DNA of 64,000 nt, from positions 8,556,001 through 8,620,000 of the forward strand of contig JBHGNT010000017.1 of assembly GCA_043228905.1 (NCBI GenBank), in the 5' to 3' direction. A model generated the notes under the pieces. The model searched no databases, was not told the DNA's origin, and was given only the letters and a program-made list of their open reading frames with translations. Position 1 is the first letter of the stretch; every line of letters starts with the position of its first letter. A program made the position numbers and the translations under genes. Source of the DNA: Azolla caroliniana. Lineage: Eukaryota; Polypodiophyta. Positions 10,117 through 21,245 of the stretch are shown piece by piece.

Positions 10117-12363
10117 ATGAACCTCCCATCGAGCCCAGGAACTAAAGCACTTCTCAACACACCCCCACTAAAGGAGAGCCCAATGGCAGACCCACTCAGT
10201 GTAGAACGACATATACGAGACGCAACACAAGAGTTATGGGTGATAGAACAGGAAATCAACCTATGGACAATACAGCTTGCGAAAGGAGGACAACCGGAAA
10301 GCACCACTCGAGATATCGAAGCCGCTTTGGCAGAAAGGAAGGATAGATTCGCACGAGTGCAACAAAAACTTCACCTCCTAGAAACATCGTCGCACATGCA
10401 CCGCCGAAGTCAGGAGCACAACCCCGTACCATGTTCGAGCACAACGGGCGATAGCCCGAATGAAGCCCACGCACAACGACACCCGACACCACCACGCATG
10501 GGCACAATCCCTACACCTGACCAAGCTACCCCTACACCCCCAAATGCCGAACTCGCACTAGCGCTACAATACATCCAAACTCTCGTAGCATTGATGGAAA
10601 AAGAGCGAGCACCCACAGACCATCCAAGAAACCTCACAAATGACAGTGGGAAGAGTGCTTCCATTTCTAAACTAGTACCCCGTTTCCTCAGTTTCGGCGA
10701 TGCCTATGACCATGTCAAGAGGTTCAAACAGATTTGTCGCGCTTATGAACCCCTCACAGAGATCACCAAGGTAGCCACGTTTGGACTTACACTTGATGAC
10801 CAAGCCGGAATCTGGTTTCGAAACTTGAATGAAGACATCGCCGCTGATTTCGAGTATGTCATCGAGGATTTCTTGATAAACTTCGCTCGCAAAGGGAATA
10901 AATGGAACCCAATTGAACAACTTTTCGCCCTTAAGCAAGAAGCGAACGAAACGGTCAAAGACTACATACGTCGCACGAAAAGCCTACATCATCATTGTAG
11001 TCCGAGCGACAAGATGTCGGATGACAAGTTGATGAGCCGTTTCATTAATGGGTTGTTCGATCCGACACTCCAAAATTTCCTGATTGCTAGGATGTGTCGA
11101 TCATTTGCTGAAGCCTGCACGATAGTGATGACCTTTGAAGATTCGATGAGTGGGTTACAAATACCCACTCACGCACCCACGAACAACCATGAGAAATCCT
11201 CCGACTCCACCCCTGCTCTACCCACACCACCACGAACACCCCGTATAGAAAAACCCCAAGCATACGCCCAACGAGAAAATGTAAGGTGCACGGTATGTCA
11301 CAGACACCACACGGGACATGAGTGTCCCCTCCTTCATCAACGACGACCGCAATACTGTAAGTGGTGCAAAGCTTTCGTGATGCAAACGCAAGAGAACTGC
11401 TGGCAAGCCCCCACTGGAAGGTGCGGCCAAACGCCAATGGTGGAACACCCACGCTCACCTCCACCACTTAGCCGCCCACCACTACCAGCATTACTCCCTC
11501 AACAACCCCCACTACCGCGCATTGGCGCCCGCCTCACCGAACTGGAGTATACCACAGATAACCAAACCCAAGTCGGGGCGAGTACCCCCGAATATGAAGA
11601 CTCGTACTAGGAGTATGGCATTGAGGAAGAGGTGTTGTCCCATTTCGTGGATTTTGAAGGCGACCAAATATCAGTGTACGTCTTGAGAGGGGAACAACGT
11701 GGACCCCTTACAAGATACCGCAACAACAATGGTCTAAGGAGGTTAGAATTGAAATGCTTCAACTGCCAAGGCCCACATATGGTTAGTGAGTGCCCAACCA
11801 AACATGAATACTACAACCGGATGGCCCAACGACCACGACACCTCCCACTCGACACGCCCCCGCAACCACTGGCGCAAGGTCTCACCCAACAGTCGCAAGA
11901 CCTTATCGAATGGTTCCAAAGAGAAGCATCATGCCCAAGGTGCGGTAAACAACACCTAGTACCTGATTGCCCAGAAAAGAAGCAAAGGGTCGGCACAAAC
12001 TTGTTATCCATTGTACCATCCGCGATCGGTGCCAATGTCATCACACGAGCCCAATGAGTAGCGCAAAATTTAAAATACCAAGAGCAAGGTCTCCCCGTGA
12101 CCGCGCGTAAGAGACGCAAATCTAGAAAGAATAATTCCACGCAGACCTCAAAACAAGATCAAGAACCGGAGGGAGACACAGAAACATTACCTGTCAATCC
12201 GAATCAAGAACTACCGGCACCCCTAGCAGCATACCCAAACCCAATAGCTAAGAAACAAAAGGTAGAAGAATACATCAAGCTCATACAGCATGAACAGTTT
12301 GAAAAATCACTTAGCCTCCCCAGCTTAAACTTCGACCAACTAGAAGACCATTCCTACGTATAA
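10117..12363 (+). pseudogene. gag: G1 gag polyprotein with three short zinc knuckles
   Basis: Gag packages the element RNA in cytoplasmic particles. The ATG at 10117 opens a 497-codon frame; stops at 11608 (TAG), 12055 (TGA) and 12361 (TAA) interrupt what is otherwise one frame. Residues ~185-345 match the retrotransposon gag core (FGLTLDDQAGIWFRNL, LFALKQEANETVKDYIRR). Three zinc knuckles follow: CTVCHRHHTGHEC, CFNCQGPHMVSEC and CPRCGKQHLVPDC. All have CX2CX3HX4C spacing, one residue shorter than the usual CX2CX4HX4C. Coiled, proline-rich segments surround them. A frameshift between 12361 and 12375 leads into the RT frame. Confidence 0.8.
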
Positions 12364-12374
12364 GCCGTCTGGTA

Positions 12375-13190
12375 ATGGATTTCGGGAACGATATAATCTA
12401 TATGCGTAAGGACAACAAAACATTCCGCATCAAAGCATACATGCAAAAAGTGCATGAACAAGAAGGCATCCCTCTCGTAGACGATTGGTCAGAAACCATT
12501 GAGTTCGAGACCAACCTCCTAGTGTGCAACCCCACAAAGACAGTTCAATTCTTGACCAGAGGCCAACACTTTCCTCAAAGCCTCACCACTTCCAAAGAGG
12601 AGAACTCACGTGAGAGAGACGACCAATCCGTCGCTTCCGAGACGTCAGAGATGAATTGGGTGCACGCTCTCACCACAACTGACGCAATGTACCCTATAGG
12701 TACAAAGTGTTGTGAAGAGGACGGAGAAACAATCTTGTACTTCAAGGTCACCACCCTGGGACCCCGGCGAAAAGAAGTAGACGTAAAGGACAAAGAACTG
12801 GTACAACGAGTCACACGTACAGTTGACGTCACGACCACTCAGAAGGCTATGACGGAAGCGGACTTCCCAGAGCATTTCAAACTCTATGAACAAGGGAGTA
12901 GTGCAGTGTCTTGTAAGAGACCAAAACACAAACCCCAAAGCCTAGGAGAAGTCTATGATGGACCAGCAAGGGTGAAAGAAATCAACCTTGGGAAAGGGAC
13001 AGACTCTAAATTGGTGTTCATAGCCGCAGATCTCCAGCCCGATGAGGAGGCGTCCTTGATCACCCTCCTCACGGAATTTAGCGATGTGTTTGCATGGTCG
13101 TATGTCGACATGAAGGGAGTCCTAGCTGAGGTCGTCACCCATAGTATCTCCATGCGAGCCGACGCCCATCCAATCCGTCAAAGGCCACGT
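12375..13190 (+). pseudogene. pol: G1 pre-RT region and start of reverse transcriptase
   Basis: The open frame ends in the conserved gypsy pre-RT block FSDVFAWSYVDMKG and HPIRQRPR, where the nested G2 element interrupts it; the frame resumes at 19876. The 230 residues ahead of this block show no DTG/DSG retropepsin motif, although a protease would be expected between gag and RT. They are acidic and unrecognised. Confidence 0.75.
13187..13190. other. Target-site duplication of G2, left copy (ACGT)
   Basis: ACGT here and at 19876-19879 flank G2. Removing G2 and one copy rejoins the RT frame as RQRPRPMNPSY. Four clear bases are unusual for gypsy, where five is common; one base may have changed. 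Confidence 0.7.
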
Positions 13191-13820
13191 TGTCGAGGTA
13201 TTCCTCGCGGATGCGTGGAATGAGGCGGAACCTCGGGGGTCCTGTACCAAAGAGCAAGAGAGGAAGGAGAAGAGACCCTCTACGTGCGAGCGTAGATCCA
13301 CAGGGACACGGCCCTTCGACGCAAAGACGCAAGCGGGACAGCGACACAGAAAGACACGAATGTATGTATGTATTAACAAAGACAAACAACAAGAACACGA
13401 AGACAACAAAACACGAAGTCGGTTACAACCGAACAGGCCGGCGAACAGATGCCGATACCTGCTCGTAAACGCACAGAGAGGAAGGAGTAGGTTGGAGGTG
13501 TTGCCGGAAGCACTCGGGCATTCCTCAGAGCAGCGCGAGCCTCCCGAAACCTGCACAGAAGGAAGCTATGGCGTTTGCAAACCAGAGAGAGAGAGAGAAG
13601 CCTTCGCGCGCAAACCGACAGCACTTCGTCCTCGACTCTCCGCGATCCCCCCCCCCTTTCTCGTCTCCCTCCTTTTATAGGCAAGGAAGGAGCCGTTTCC
13701 CCTTTTCTTCCTACCCACTAAATCTACCTGCCTAGGATCTTCTATGGACAACATTCGAGAAGAGCCGGTTCCTACGCTCCTGTGCACCGATTCCACTTGT
13801 GGACGGTTTTATTCACGACA
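13191..13820 (-). repeat. G2 3' LTR (left copy)
   Basis: 630 bp, TGTCGAGG...CACGACA, nearly identical to 19245-19875. Differences are a few transitions, one transversion and a one-base change in a C run. ORFs inside it appear twice because the LTR is duplicated and are not genes. Confidence 0.92.
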
Positions 13821-13833
13821 TCCGCCCCCACCT
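13821..13833 (-). other. G2 polypurine tract
   Basis: On the minus strand AGGTGGGGGCGGA abuts the 3' LTR start TGTCG. Such a tract primes plus-strand DNA synthesis. Confidence 0.65.
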
Positions 13834-13893
13834 AACCGCGCATCCACCGGCATGCGCCAAATTGAGTTGGGACGGAGAAAACCGGTCCAGCCT

Positions 13894-15044
13894 TCATTCC
13901 CCGCCCGTCGGTTCTTCCTCGGTTTCGGATCGTTCGTCGTCGCGGTCCAGGCCAACCGGATCCGGCTCGTCGTCGTGACGCTTCTTGAACGTTTTGATCC
14001 GCTTCCCAGCTACCGGTATCGCCATTCTCGTGCCGTCGAGCTCCCCCAGATGGTACATCCCGTTGTCGTTGGCGCTTTGTACCACGTAAGGCCCGAACCA
14101 CCTTCTTGCGAATTTTCGTGTCGCTCGGTGCTGGTTGTCAAGGCTGCTGTCGTGACTAGCACCCAGTCGCCTTCCTCGATCTTCTTCGGTCGGAGCCGGT
14201 GCATTCGGTCGAACCGGGCCCTCATCCTTGCTTCCCGAAGCTTTTCCGCAGCCTGCTCCACGTCCTCCGGTCTTCGCTCGAGCTGTCGTATACGCGCCGC
14301 CAGCAGTTCCTCCCGGCTCATCTCGTCTCTCCAGTCCACGGTTGCCCACGAGGAGATCGTACGTTCCATCGGCATGACCGGCTTCTGCCCAAACATGAGT
14401 TCTGCCGGCATGAATCCGGTTACCGAACTGTGCGTAGTTTGGTCCGCCCACAACGCGTAAGGCAACAGCCGCGGCCAGTTCCCGACTTGACCTCCGCATG
14501 CCCGAACTAACGCCTTGACGATCGGTCCGTGTCCGCGCTCCACCTTTCCATTCGCCTCCGGATTGTACGCAGTGGTAAGCGAGAGCTTGACTCCTAGCCG
14601 GTCGAACAGCTCCTCGGCCTCTTCGGCGTCCAACTCCCCGCGATCAACCACTATCTTCCCGACGCACCCGTACCGGCATATCACGTCCTCAATCAGGAAC
14701 CGACATACGGCCACGGTCGTTTTGTTTTGAAGGGCTCGGCCTTCTACCTGGTTTGTCAGATCTTCCCGAGCCAGGACCAGGTACCGCATCTGTCCTACTC
14801 CCATCGGCATCGTCACCAGATCTACCATCCATTTGAAGTGGATGGTCGGCGGGTACGTAGGGTGAAGCTCGTCCCGATGTCGGACTACGGAGTGCATCTG
14901 ACAGCTCTCGCAAGTTGTCACGAACAGATGCACGTCCCGGTACAGTCCCGGCCACCAGTACTTCCCCTTTATCTTCTCGAACGTGGCCCACGTTCCACGG
15001 TGTCCAGCCCAAGGGTTGTCGTGGTAGGCCGTCAGCAGCTCCTC
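13894..15044 (-). pseudogene. pol: G2 integrase
   Basis: Integrase inserts the cDNA into chromosomal DNA. Downstream of the stop at 15045-15047 the frame reads an HHCC zinc domain (YHDNPWAGHRG followed by CESCQMHS), then the catalytic core: WMVDLVTMP (first Asp), IVVDRGELDAEEAEELFDRL (second Asp) and YNPEANGKVERGH (Glu). The C-terminal part (ARFDRMHRLRPKKIEEGDWVL) matches the post-core region. The frame shifts near 14100 to the ORF ending at 13894, which carries the GPYVVQSANDNGMYHLGELDG segment expected of the C-terminal domain. Confidence 0.8.
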
Positions 15045-15850
15045 CTATTCTTCCTTCATCGCCACCACCCGGAGCGGGACGTCGTTCCTCTTCTTCAGGT
15101 GCTTCCATAAGTATCCGTCCCGGAGAAAGAATCGGTAAGCTTTCTTCCGGACCCGGTTGGCCTCGTCCTTCATCCATGATGCATCCGGCGTCATTGTCCT
15201 CAAAAATCCACCGATCTGTAGCCACTCGTCGTCGTACTTGCTCTCGTCGAAGCCGTTAAGTGCCGGAGTGCTCGCCCCGTCGGTCGTCACGTACGCCGCC
15301 TCGAAGAAGTCCACGCCGATTTCTTCGTCCTCCGAAACCATGCCGCCCTCGTCATCAAACCTCGCCCTCGAAAGCATGTCGGCCATGGCGTTGTCTTTTC
15401 CGGAAATGTGTCGTATTTCCGGGTCCAGGGACTTGATGTACGTTATCCACCTGAGCATCACCAGGTCCGGTGTCGCGCATCCGGAAACTATGCCGAGAAT
15501 TGGAAGCAATCCGTCTCGATAATCACTTCTGTCCCGATCAGGTAGTCTTTGTCGGCCTTTACTGCCGAAACGATACCCCAGAGTTCGCGTTTAACCTGGG
15601 CGTACCCTCGCTGTCGCTCACTGAGGACCTTCACGCCGAATCGGATCGGGAACCGAATGCCGTCCTCGTCTTCTTGGTTGACGACCCATCCGATCCCGGT
15701 CGAACTCGTATCTACCGTTATGTATACCGGGGTACCCTTCCCGTAGACAGCCTTCCGGAGCGCCGGTGCTGTCGCAAGAGCTTCCTTCAGCTTCCAGACC
15801 GACTCCGTGTGCTCGTCTCGCCATTCGAATTTTCGCCCTTTCTTCAGCAA
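15045..15850 (-). pseudogene. pol: G2 RNase H and connection domain
   Basis: RNase H removes the RNA template. The first frame (15850-15488) reads VYITVDTSSTGIGWVVNQ with the first catalytic Asp, then KRELWGIVSAVKADKDYLIG and IIETDC. It shifts frame near 15500 to PEIRHISGKDNAMADMLSRA, the usual end of the domain. An internal TAG at 15045-15047 (EE-stop-EELL) stands where Gln is expected, just before the integrase zinc domain. Confidence 0.78.
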
Positions 15851-17036
15851 CCCATATAGCGGCTCCGCAACGTGGGCGTAATGCGCATGCCCCCAGGAAC
15901 CTCCGAACTTCCGTAACCGAGCTACAGTCGGTCTTCATCGCGGAGATGGCTTCTACCTTTGCCGGAGACGGCTTCCGGCCATATGGCCCACATAGGTGTC
16001 CGACTACCAGGATTTCCGATTGCCCGAAGGCCGATTTCTCCCCGGAGAAGGTGAGCCTCGCATCCTCTAGCCTTTGTAGCACCTTCTCGCAGTCATCGAT
16101 GTGTTTCGCCACGAATCGCCGTCATCCGTCTGGCCCGACTGTCTCGTCCTTCTCCTCCACCGGGCACCCCTTGATCGGGATGTCGTCTAGAAACGGCATG
16201 GTGATGTTCGGGATGCAATCCCTCAGTACCTTGTTCATTGCATTCACCATGTGGGCTACCGAGTTGGTCCCTCCTTGTGGCAGGGTACACATTCGCACTA
16301 GGCCGAGGGGGGTTCGCATCGTCGTAATGTCTCTGCTCTCCACGGCTAGCTGGAACTGGTTGTACCCTGAGTACAGATCACCGACCGAGTAAATCGACCT
16401 TCCGGCGAAGGCCTCTGCGAACTCGTCTATGGTCGGTCCGATTCCTGCGTTCCGAATGGTCACTCTGTTGACCGGCTGCAGGTCTTGAATGAAGCGCAAT
16501 GTTCCGTTTTTCTTCGGTACGGTAAACCATTGGTTCGAGTATGGGGCACTCGACGGTTCAAGAATGCCCATATCTACTTTCTGCCTCAATAGCTCCATCA
16601 ACTTCTGGATGTGAGCTCTCGGTACCGGAATCGGCTTGAGATTCCACGGCACATGCGGTACCGTGAATATCACCATCGGCTCCACGATCGTCGGGTCTAC
16701 GCACCCGATCTCTTCCGGTGAGAATGCGAAGGCTTTCCCGTGCCTTCCGAGCATCCTCCGAAACCGGTCTTCCTCCACTGGCAGTAGGAACCCGGCCCCA
16801 CCGATTTTGAGCTCCCGGAGCGTCCCGTCAGTGAAGGTGTGTCCTATGCAGGCCGGATCTCGTAAACTGGGGTCCGACGCAACCCCTTTGATCCGGGACT
16901 CGCTGCCCTCCGGTAAGGGTGCCGCGACTGGCCTTACCTTCCGGTCCACAGTCTTGTACTTTGTGCTAACTCGGGCCGTCCGATCCGACCCGAGCCCCCG
17001 ACTGAAGTTCGCATTAAGGTATCGTCCGGTCTTCAT
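15851..17036 (-). pseudogene. pol: G2 reverse transcriptase
   Basis: The frame 17036-16122 carries the RT fingers and palm: VPKKNGTLRFIQDLQPVN, VGDLYSGYNQFQL (first catalytic Asp present), RTPLGLVRMCTLPQG and MPFLDDIPIKG (the DD pair present). A frameshift near 16115 leads to the thumb (HIDDCEKVLQRLEDARLTF, SVTEVRRFLGAC), and another near 15860 to RNase H. The catalytic triad is intact, unlike the RTs of G1 and G3. Confidence 0.85.
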
Positions 17037-17800
17037 TAAGGTCTTCTCCGGCTACCTCCCCCAGCATTCCCAAGGTGTCGTCGAAGGAGACCGCCTCCAC
17101 GGCTCCGCTGATTTCCTCGTCCGGGCCGAGAACTCCGCACGCTCGAAGTCGCACTTCCGCCCTTGTCTTTTCTCGGCCAACGATGCCGATTATCATACAC
17201 CCTCCGTTGTTGGAGAAGCAGAATTTCCTACTTATCGTACAGTCGTGGGGTCCTTTCCGAGTGTCCGGGCTGTCTCGGCCCCACGCCTTGGCAGCCCTCT
17301 CTAAAAATCCTCCCGGTTCTCGCCACCGAGGGATTCGCGGTTTCTCTCGTGGTTCGGCCGCACCGTCAGAAATTGGACCGAATGGCGCCCGTCCTGGCTT
17401 TTGACCCTCGCGTAGGCCGACCCGTTGTCCAGCACTTTGGTCTCCATCCGCGCCGCCGTGATGTATGGTTCACCTAATATGACCGGGTGCGAGGACGTCT
17501 CCTGTACGAAGAAGTGCTGGTCAATCTCGACGTCGCCGATCTTGACTCGCACGTTCGGGCAGGCCCCATGCAGTTCCTCGGTGGCGCGCGTCGCCGCCCG
17601 TATCTTCCACCCGTGCTTGGTGTTGATCGGCCACTTCCCCTTCTTATAGAAGTCCATGGACATCAGGTTTATTTCTGAACCGTGGTCCACCAATGCCACC
17701 ACCGGTTCCTGAACATCTCCAATCTTTACCGGGGTCTCCGTGGTCGCTGGGCCCAGTGTGGCCTCGAATAGTGGCTCTCCGCCCACTCATCTGCCAGCGC
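17037..17800 (-). pseudogene. pol: G2 aspartic protease with a DHGS active site
   Basis: Retropepsin cleaves the polyprotein. The frame 17786-17301 reads VVALVDHGSEINLMSMDFY, where the usual DTG/DSG is DHG, then HPVILGEPYITAARMET with the second retropepsin motif (ILGxPW-like). DHGSE-type active sites are familiar from fungal gypsy elements. The stretch 17300-17037 links the protease to RT in a shifted frame. Confidence 0.75.
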
Positions 17801-18019
17801 CGAGTCGTCGATGTGCGTCGTCCGCACCTCTACCGGTCTTTCCGGTTCCGTCTCCGTCGACAGCCTCTTCTGTTTCACCAAGTCTACAATGGAGTCGTGG
17901 AACTCCTTCTTGGCGATCCCTAGCACCTCCCGCAATGACAGCTCCACTTTGCTGTCGAGGATCCGTTCTTCTAGGACCTTTCGTAGGTCTGTAGTCCTTT
18001 CTATTTCCGTCCCCAATCG

Positions 18020-19201
18020 TTATCCGCCCTTCCTGGGGTTATCTTGCGAGCTGGACCCGCCGGCATCGTTCCGTCGTTGCCCGAATCGGGTCTCGTACCG
18101 TTGTGAGGGCCCGGCCGCTCCGGCTTTCCCCACTCGTTTGTCTTCTACCAGAGCCTCGTAGATCCAGCAGGCGGCTTCTACGAAGCCCGTCTTCTCCTCG
18201 ACCGGATCGCTCCACCCGGTTATTTCCCGGACCCGTCTCTCAGCGTGGTCCGTTTCATCTTTCCTTAGTCGTGCGCCAGCAAGACCTCCCAGCATTGCCG
18301 ACCAGAATCCGTCTTTGCCCTCTGTTCGGGCCTCGCTGCCCCCGACCCGAATTCCGGCCCACGCCGAGTAGTGGATGGCCTCTACGTGTCGGGCCGCTGC
18401 CTCTTCCATCAGTCTCTTCATACCTCCTCGCCTGTCGTTTCGGTTCAGGGCCCTCCTGCTGTCGCCGGCGTGCACCCGGCCTTCCCACAGGTACACCACC
18501 CGGTTCCTCAACGCCTCTGCGAAATCGCCGCAGTCCTTCCGAATGTGGCCGACCTCGTCGCACCACATGCACTTGTTCCCCGCTGCCGGTCGTCGGTCAC
18601 GAACCGGTTCGCCGCCTTCCCTTCGAGTCTGGGCGATCTGGAGATCCTTTATCGCCCGCGTCAACTCCTCTAGCGCTGCTCCTCCGACTTGTTCCCGGTC
18701 CCGCTCGTCCACCGACTTGACGAACAATAGGACTCGGCTCGTATCCAGAACGGTTCGGTCAAGCGCCGAAAGGCGCGCAAAGCGTTCTTCAAACTCCCGG
18801 AGGAGTGCCGACGTGTTTCTTCCCTTGCCGGGGGACTCCACCCATTCCATGAAGTCCCGTTTCAAAAGCCGGAGCGCGTCGTCCAGCCCGTATTTTTCTA
18901 GGAGTCGGCCTTCGAACTCCTCCCAGGTACGGCTCTCCGCCCGCACTTCGAGCACCTCCGCATGGATGCTCGGCATCGCCACTCGAGGAAACCCGGCAAG
19001 ACGCCTCTCTTCCGGAATGTCCCACATTAGCATTTCTGCCCCGTAGGACGCCAAATACTTCGTGGCATCCTTTCCGCTGAACCGGCCGATCGTACCGACG
19101 ACCGCCTCAATGGCTCTGTCGAGGGCGCTGGTGCCCTCGCGTGCACTCAATATCCGATCCACGGCCGAAGCCATGGCCTCTGCAAGATCCGACCCCTTCA
19201 T
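18020..19201 (-). CDS. gag: G2 gag
   Basis: Open frame of about 393 codons; ATG at 19201 (MKGSDLAEAMAS), shortly after the PBS, is preferred over a GTG further upstream. Residues ~35-200 form the helical gag core (FSGKDATKYLASYGAEMLMW, RLLEKYGLDDALRLLKRDF). A single zinc knuckle, CMWCDEVGHIRKDC (CX2CX4HX4C), lies near residue 213. The C-terminal third is charged and ends in a Gly/Ser-rich tail. A second frame (18016-17726) continues toward the protease. Confidence 0.82.
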   Translation of the reverse strand: MKGSDLAEAMASAVDRILSAREGTSALDRAIEAVVGTIGRFSGKDATKYLASYGAEMLMWDIPEERRLAGFPRVAMPSIHAEVLEVRAESRTWEEFEGRLLEKYGLDDALRLLKRDFMEWVESPGKGRNTSALLREFEERFARLSALDRTVLDTSRVLLFVKSVDERDREQVGGAALEELTRAIKDLQIAQTRREGGEPVRDRRPAAGNKCMWCDEVGHIRKDCGDFAEALRNRVVYLWEGRVHAGDSRRALNRNDRRGGMKRLMEEAAARHVEAIHYSAWAGIRVGGSEARTEGKDGFWSAMLGGLAGARLRKDETDHAERRVREITGWSDPVEEKTGFVEAACWIYEALVEDKRVGKAGAAGPSQRYETRFGQRRNDAGGSSSQDNPRKGG

Positions 19202-19225
19202 CTTCTGCTCTTCTGCCGCCTCCTT

Positions 19226-19241
19226 CACGTCGGGTTCACCA
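19226..19241 (-). other. G2 primer binding site candidate
   Basis: Minus strand TGGTGAACCCGACGTG, three bases inside the 5' LTR. It has the TGG start expected for pairing with a tRNA CCA end; I could not name the tRNA. Confidence 0.6.
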
Positions 19242-19244
19242 AGA

Positions 19245-19875
19245 TGTCGAGGTATTCCTCACGGATGCGTGGAATGAGGCGGAACCTCGGGGGTCCTGTA
19301 CCAAAGAGCAAGAGAGGAAGGAGAAGAGACCCTCTACGTGCGAGCGTAGATCCACAGGGACACGGCCCTTCGACGCAAAGACGCAAGCAGGACAGCGACA
19401 CAGAAAGACACGAATGTATGTATGTATTAACAAAGACAAACAACAAGAACACGAAGACAACAAAACACGAAGTCGGTTACAACCGAACAGGCCGGCGAAC
19501 AGATGCCGATACCTGCTCGTAAACGCACAGAGAGGAAGGAGTAGGTTGGAGGTGCTGCCGGAAGCACTCGGGCATTCCTCAGAGCAGCGCGAGCCTCCCG
19601 AAACCTGCACAGAAGGAAGCTATGGCGTTTGCAAACCAGAGAGAGAGAGAGAAGCCTTCGCGCGCAAACCGACAGCACTTCGTCCTCGACTCTCCGCGAT
19701 CCCCCCCCCCCTTTCTTGTCTCCCTCCTTTTATAGGCAAGGAAGGAGTCGTTTCCCCTTTTCTTCCTACCCACTAAATCTACCTGCCTAGGATCTTCTAT
19801 GGACAACATTCGAGAAGAGCCGGTTCCTACGCTCCTGTGCACCGATTCCGCTTGTGGACGGTTTTCTTCACGACA
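19245..19875 (-). repeat. G2 5' LTR (right copy)
   Basis: 631 bp, TGTCGAGG...CACGACA. Ends next to the ACGT target duplication at 19876-19879. Confidence 0.92.
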
Positions 19876-20395
19876 ACGTCCAATGAACCCTAGCTACGCC
19901 CAACAAGTGAAAGCCAAAATCAACAAAATGTTGGCTGCAAGCATTATCTACCCAATCGAACGAACTACTTGGGTCACCCCGATTGTAGTCGTCCCAAAGA
20001 AAAATGGCCAGATCCGCATATGTGTCGACTACCGCCAAGTTAACGAAGCCACTATCAAGGACAATTACCCGATACCCTACATCGAACATCTACTCGAAAG
20101 AACCGCGGGAGCAGAAGCGTATAGCTTCATCAACGGGTTCCCCGGGTACAACCAAATCTCGGTGGTCCCTGAGGATCAACAAAAGACAGCTTTCGCCACA
20201 GAATTTGGTACGTTCACGTATAAACAGATGCCTTTCGAACTCACGAGTGCCATGAGCACCTACCAAAGAGTGGCGGACCATATCTTTGCAACAAGGTTAC
20301 GACAAGGGGTGGAGTCTTATGTTGACGACTTATGTTGCAATTCGAAATGGCATGACCACTTGGGGCTACTCCGTTTGACGTTTGAAAAATGTTGA
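19876..20395 (+). pseudogene. pol: G1 reverse transcriptase, core
   Basis: Resumes the RT frame cut at 13190. Motifs: TPIVVVPKKNGQIRICVDYR, then AYSFINGFPGYNQ, then VESYVDDL. In motif A the catalytic Asp of the usual FLDGFSGYNQ is Asn (AAC), so the enzyme should be dead even without the stops. TGA at 20393-20395 stands where the conserved EKCR Arg is expected. Confidence 0.85.
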
Positions 20396-21172
20396 ACCTA
20401 TCAACTCTCTCTCAACCCGCTCAAGTGTGAGTTCTGGGTCAAGCACGGAATAATATTAGGACACGTCGTGTCCCGCCACGGGATCTCGACCGATGAGGCA
20501 AAAGTAAAACTCATCCTCGACAGGCCACCCCCCACGAACGAGAAACAACTACAAGGGTTCATGGGATACGTGGGCTACTATAGACGCTTCATTAAGATGT
20601 TCGAGGACAAGGCTAGACCACTCTACTTCCTATTAAAGCAGTTTGTGTGGACAAAAGAATGCACACACTCCTTCAAGCTCTTGAAAGAGTGCCTAACTAA
20701 GGCCCCCATCCTCTGACCTCCCGATTGGACCAAAGAATTCCACGTTCACACCGACGCTTCCGCCTTCGCGATTGGTGCAGTGCTAGCTCAACCCGGTGAA
20801 GGGGCACTCGACCTTCCGGTCACCTTCACTAGTCGCCAACTAAATGCCACGGAACGAAATTACTCCACGACGGAATGGGAGGCTTTGGCCATGGTTTACA
20901 GCGTAAAGAAATTCCGCCACAACCTTTTGGCATCCCGATTCTCGTTTTTTGTAGATCATCAGGCCCTACTCTACTTAGTAAACAAAACTCACGCCACCGA
21001 ACGCATCTCACGATGGATCATAACAATACTCGAGTTCGACTTCAAGGTAGTAGTGAGAAAAGGGAAAGACCATGTACTCGCCGATCATTTCTCCCAGATT
21101 CCCAACGGAGAAGAAGCCATTGGGGTTGATTATTCGCGATCGACACCGTACCAGCATGGGCATCAGACATAG
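20396..21172 (+). pseudogene. pol: G1 RT thumb and RNase H
   Basis: Reads LSLNPLKCEFWVKHGIILGH, ILDRPPPTNEKQLQGFMGYV, then RNase H: HTDASAFAIGAVLAQP, TTEWEALAMVYSVKKFRHNL and VDHQALLYL, ending KGKDHVLADHFSQIP. A TGA at 20714-20716 interrupts between thumb and RNase H. The frame ends at 21172 and a frameshift precedes the integrase. Confidence 0.85.
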
Positions 21173-21245
21173 TTCGCATCCTAACTGAAGGAGCGTCCTT
21201 CCTAAAACAACTACCACGGACACACGCGCGTGTGTTGCTAAAGAA

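Larger units (their letters stand above)
13191..19875 (-). mobile_element. G2: young Ty3/gypsy element of fungal (basidiomycete-like) type, nested in G1
   Basis: Complete minus-strand element of 6685 bp: 5' LTR (19245-19875), PBS candidate, gag, protease, RT, RNase H, integrase, purine tract, 3' LTR. It is much more GC-rich than the tRNA array and the left-end gene. The RT and integrase blocks (VPWNLKPIPVPRA, PFLDDIPIKG, YNPEANGKVERGH) and the protease motif LVDHGSEINLM recall gypsy elements of basidiomycete fungi more than the common plant lineages; this is from memory of motif patterns. The insertion is recent by LTR identity, but several frameshifts break pol, so it needs help to move, or the shifts are sequencing errors. 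Confidence 0.85.

Noticed and set aside
13122-13796. ORFs in the G2 LTR that recur at 19225-19842
   Set aside because: They recur only because the LTR is duplicated; no domain or start context supports them.
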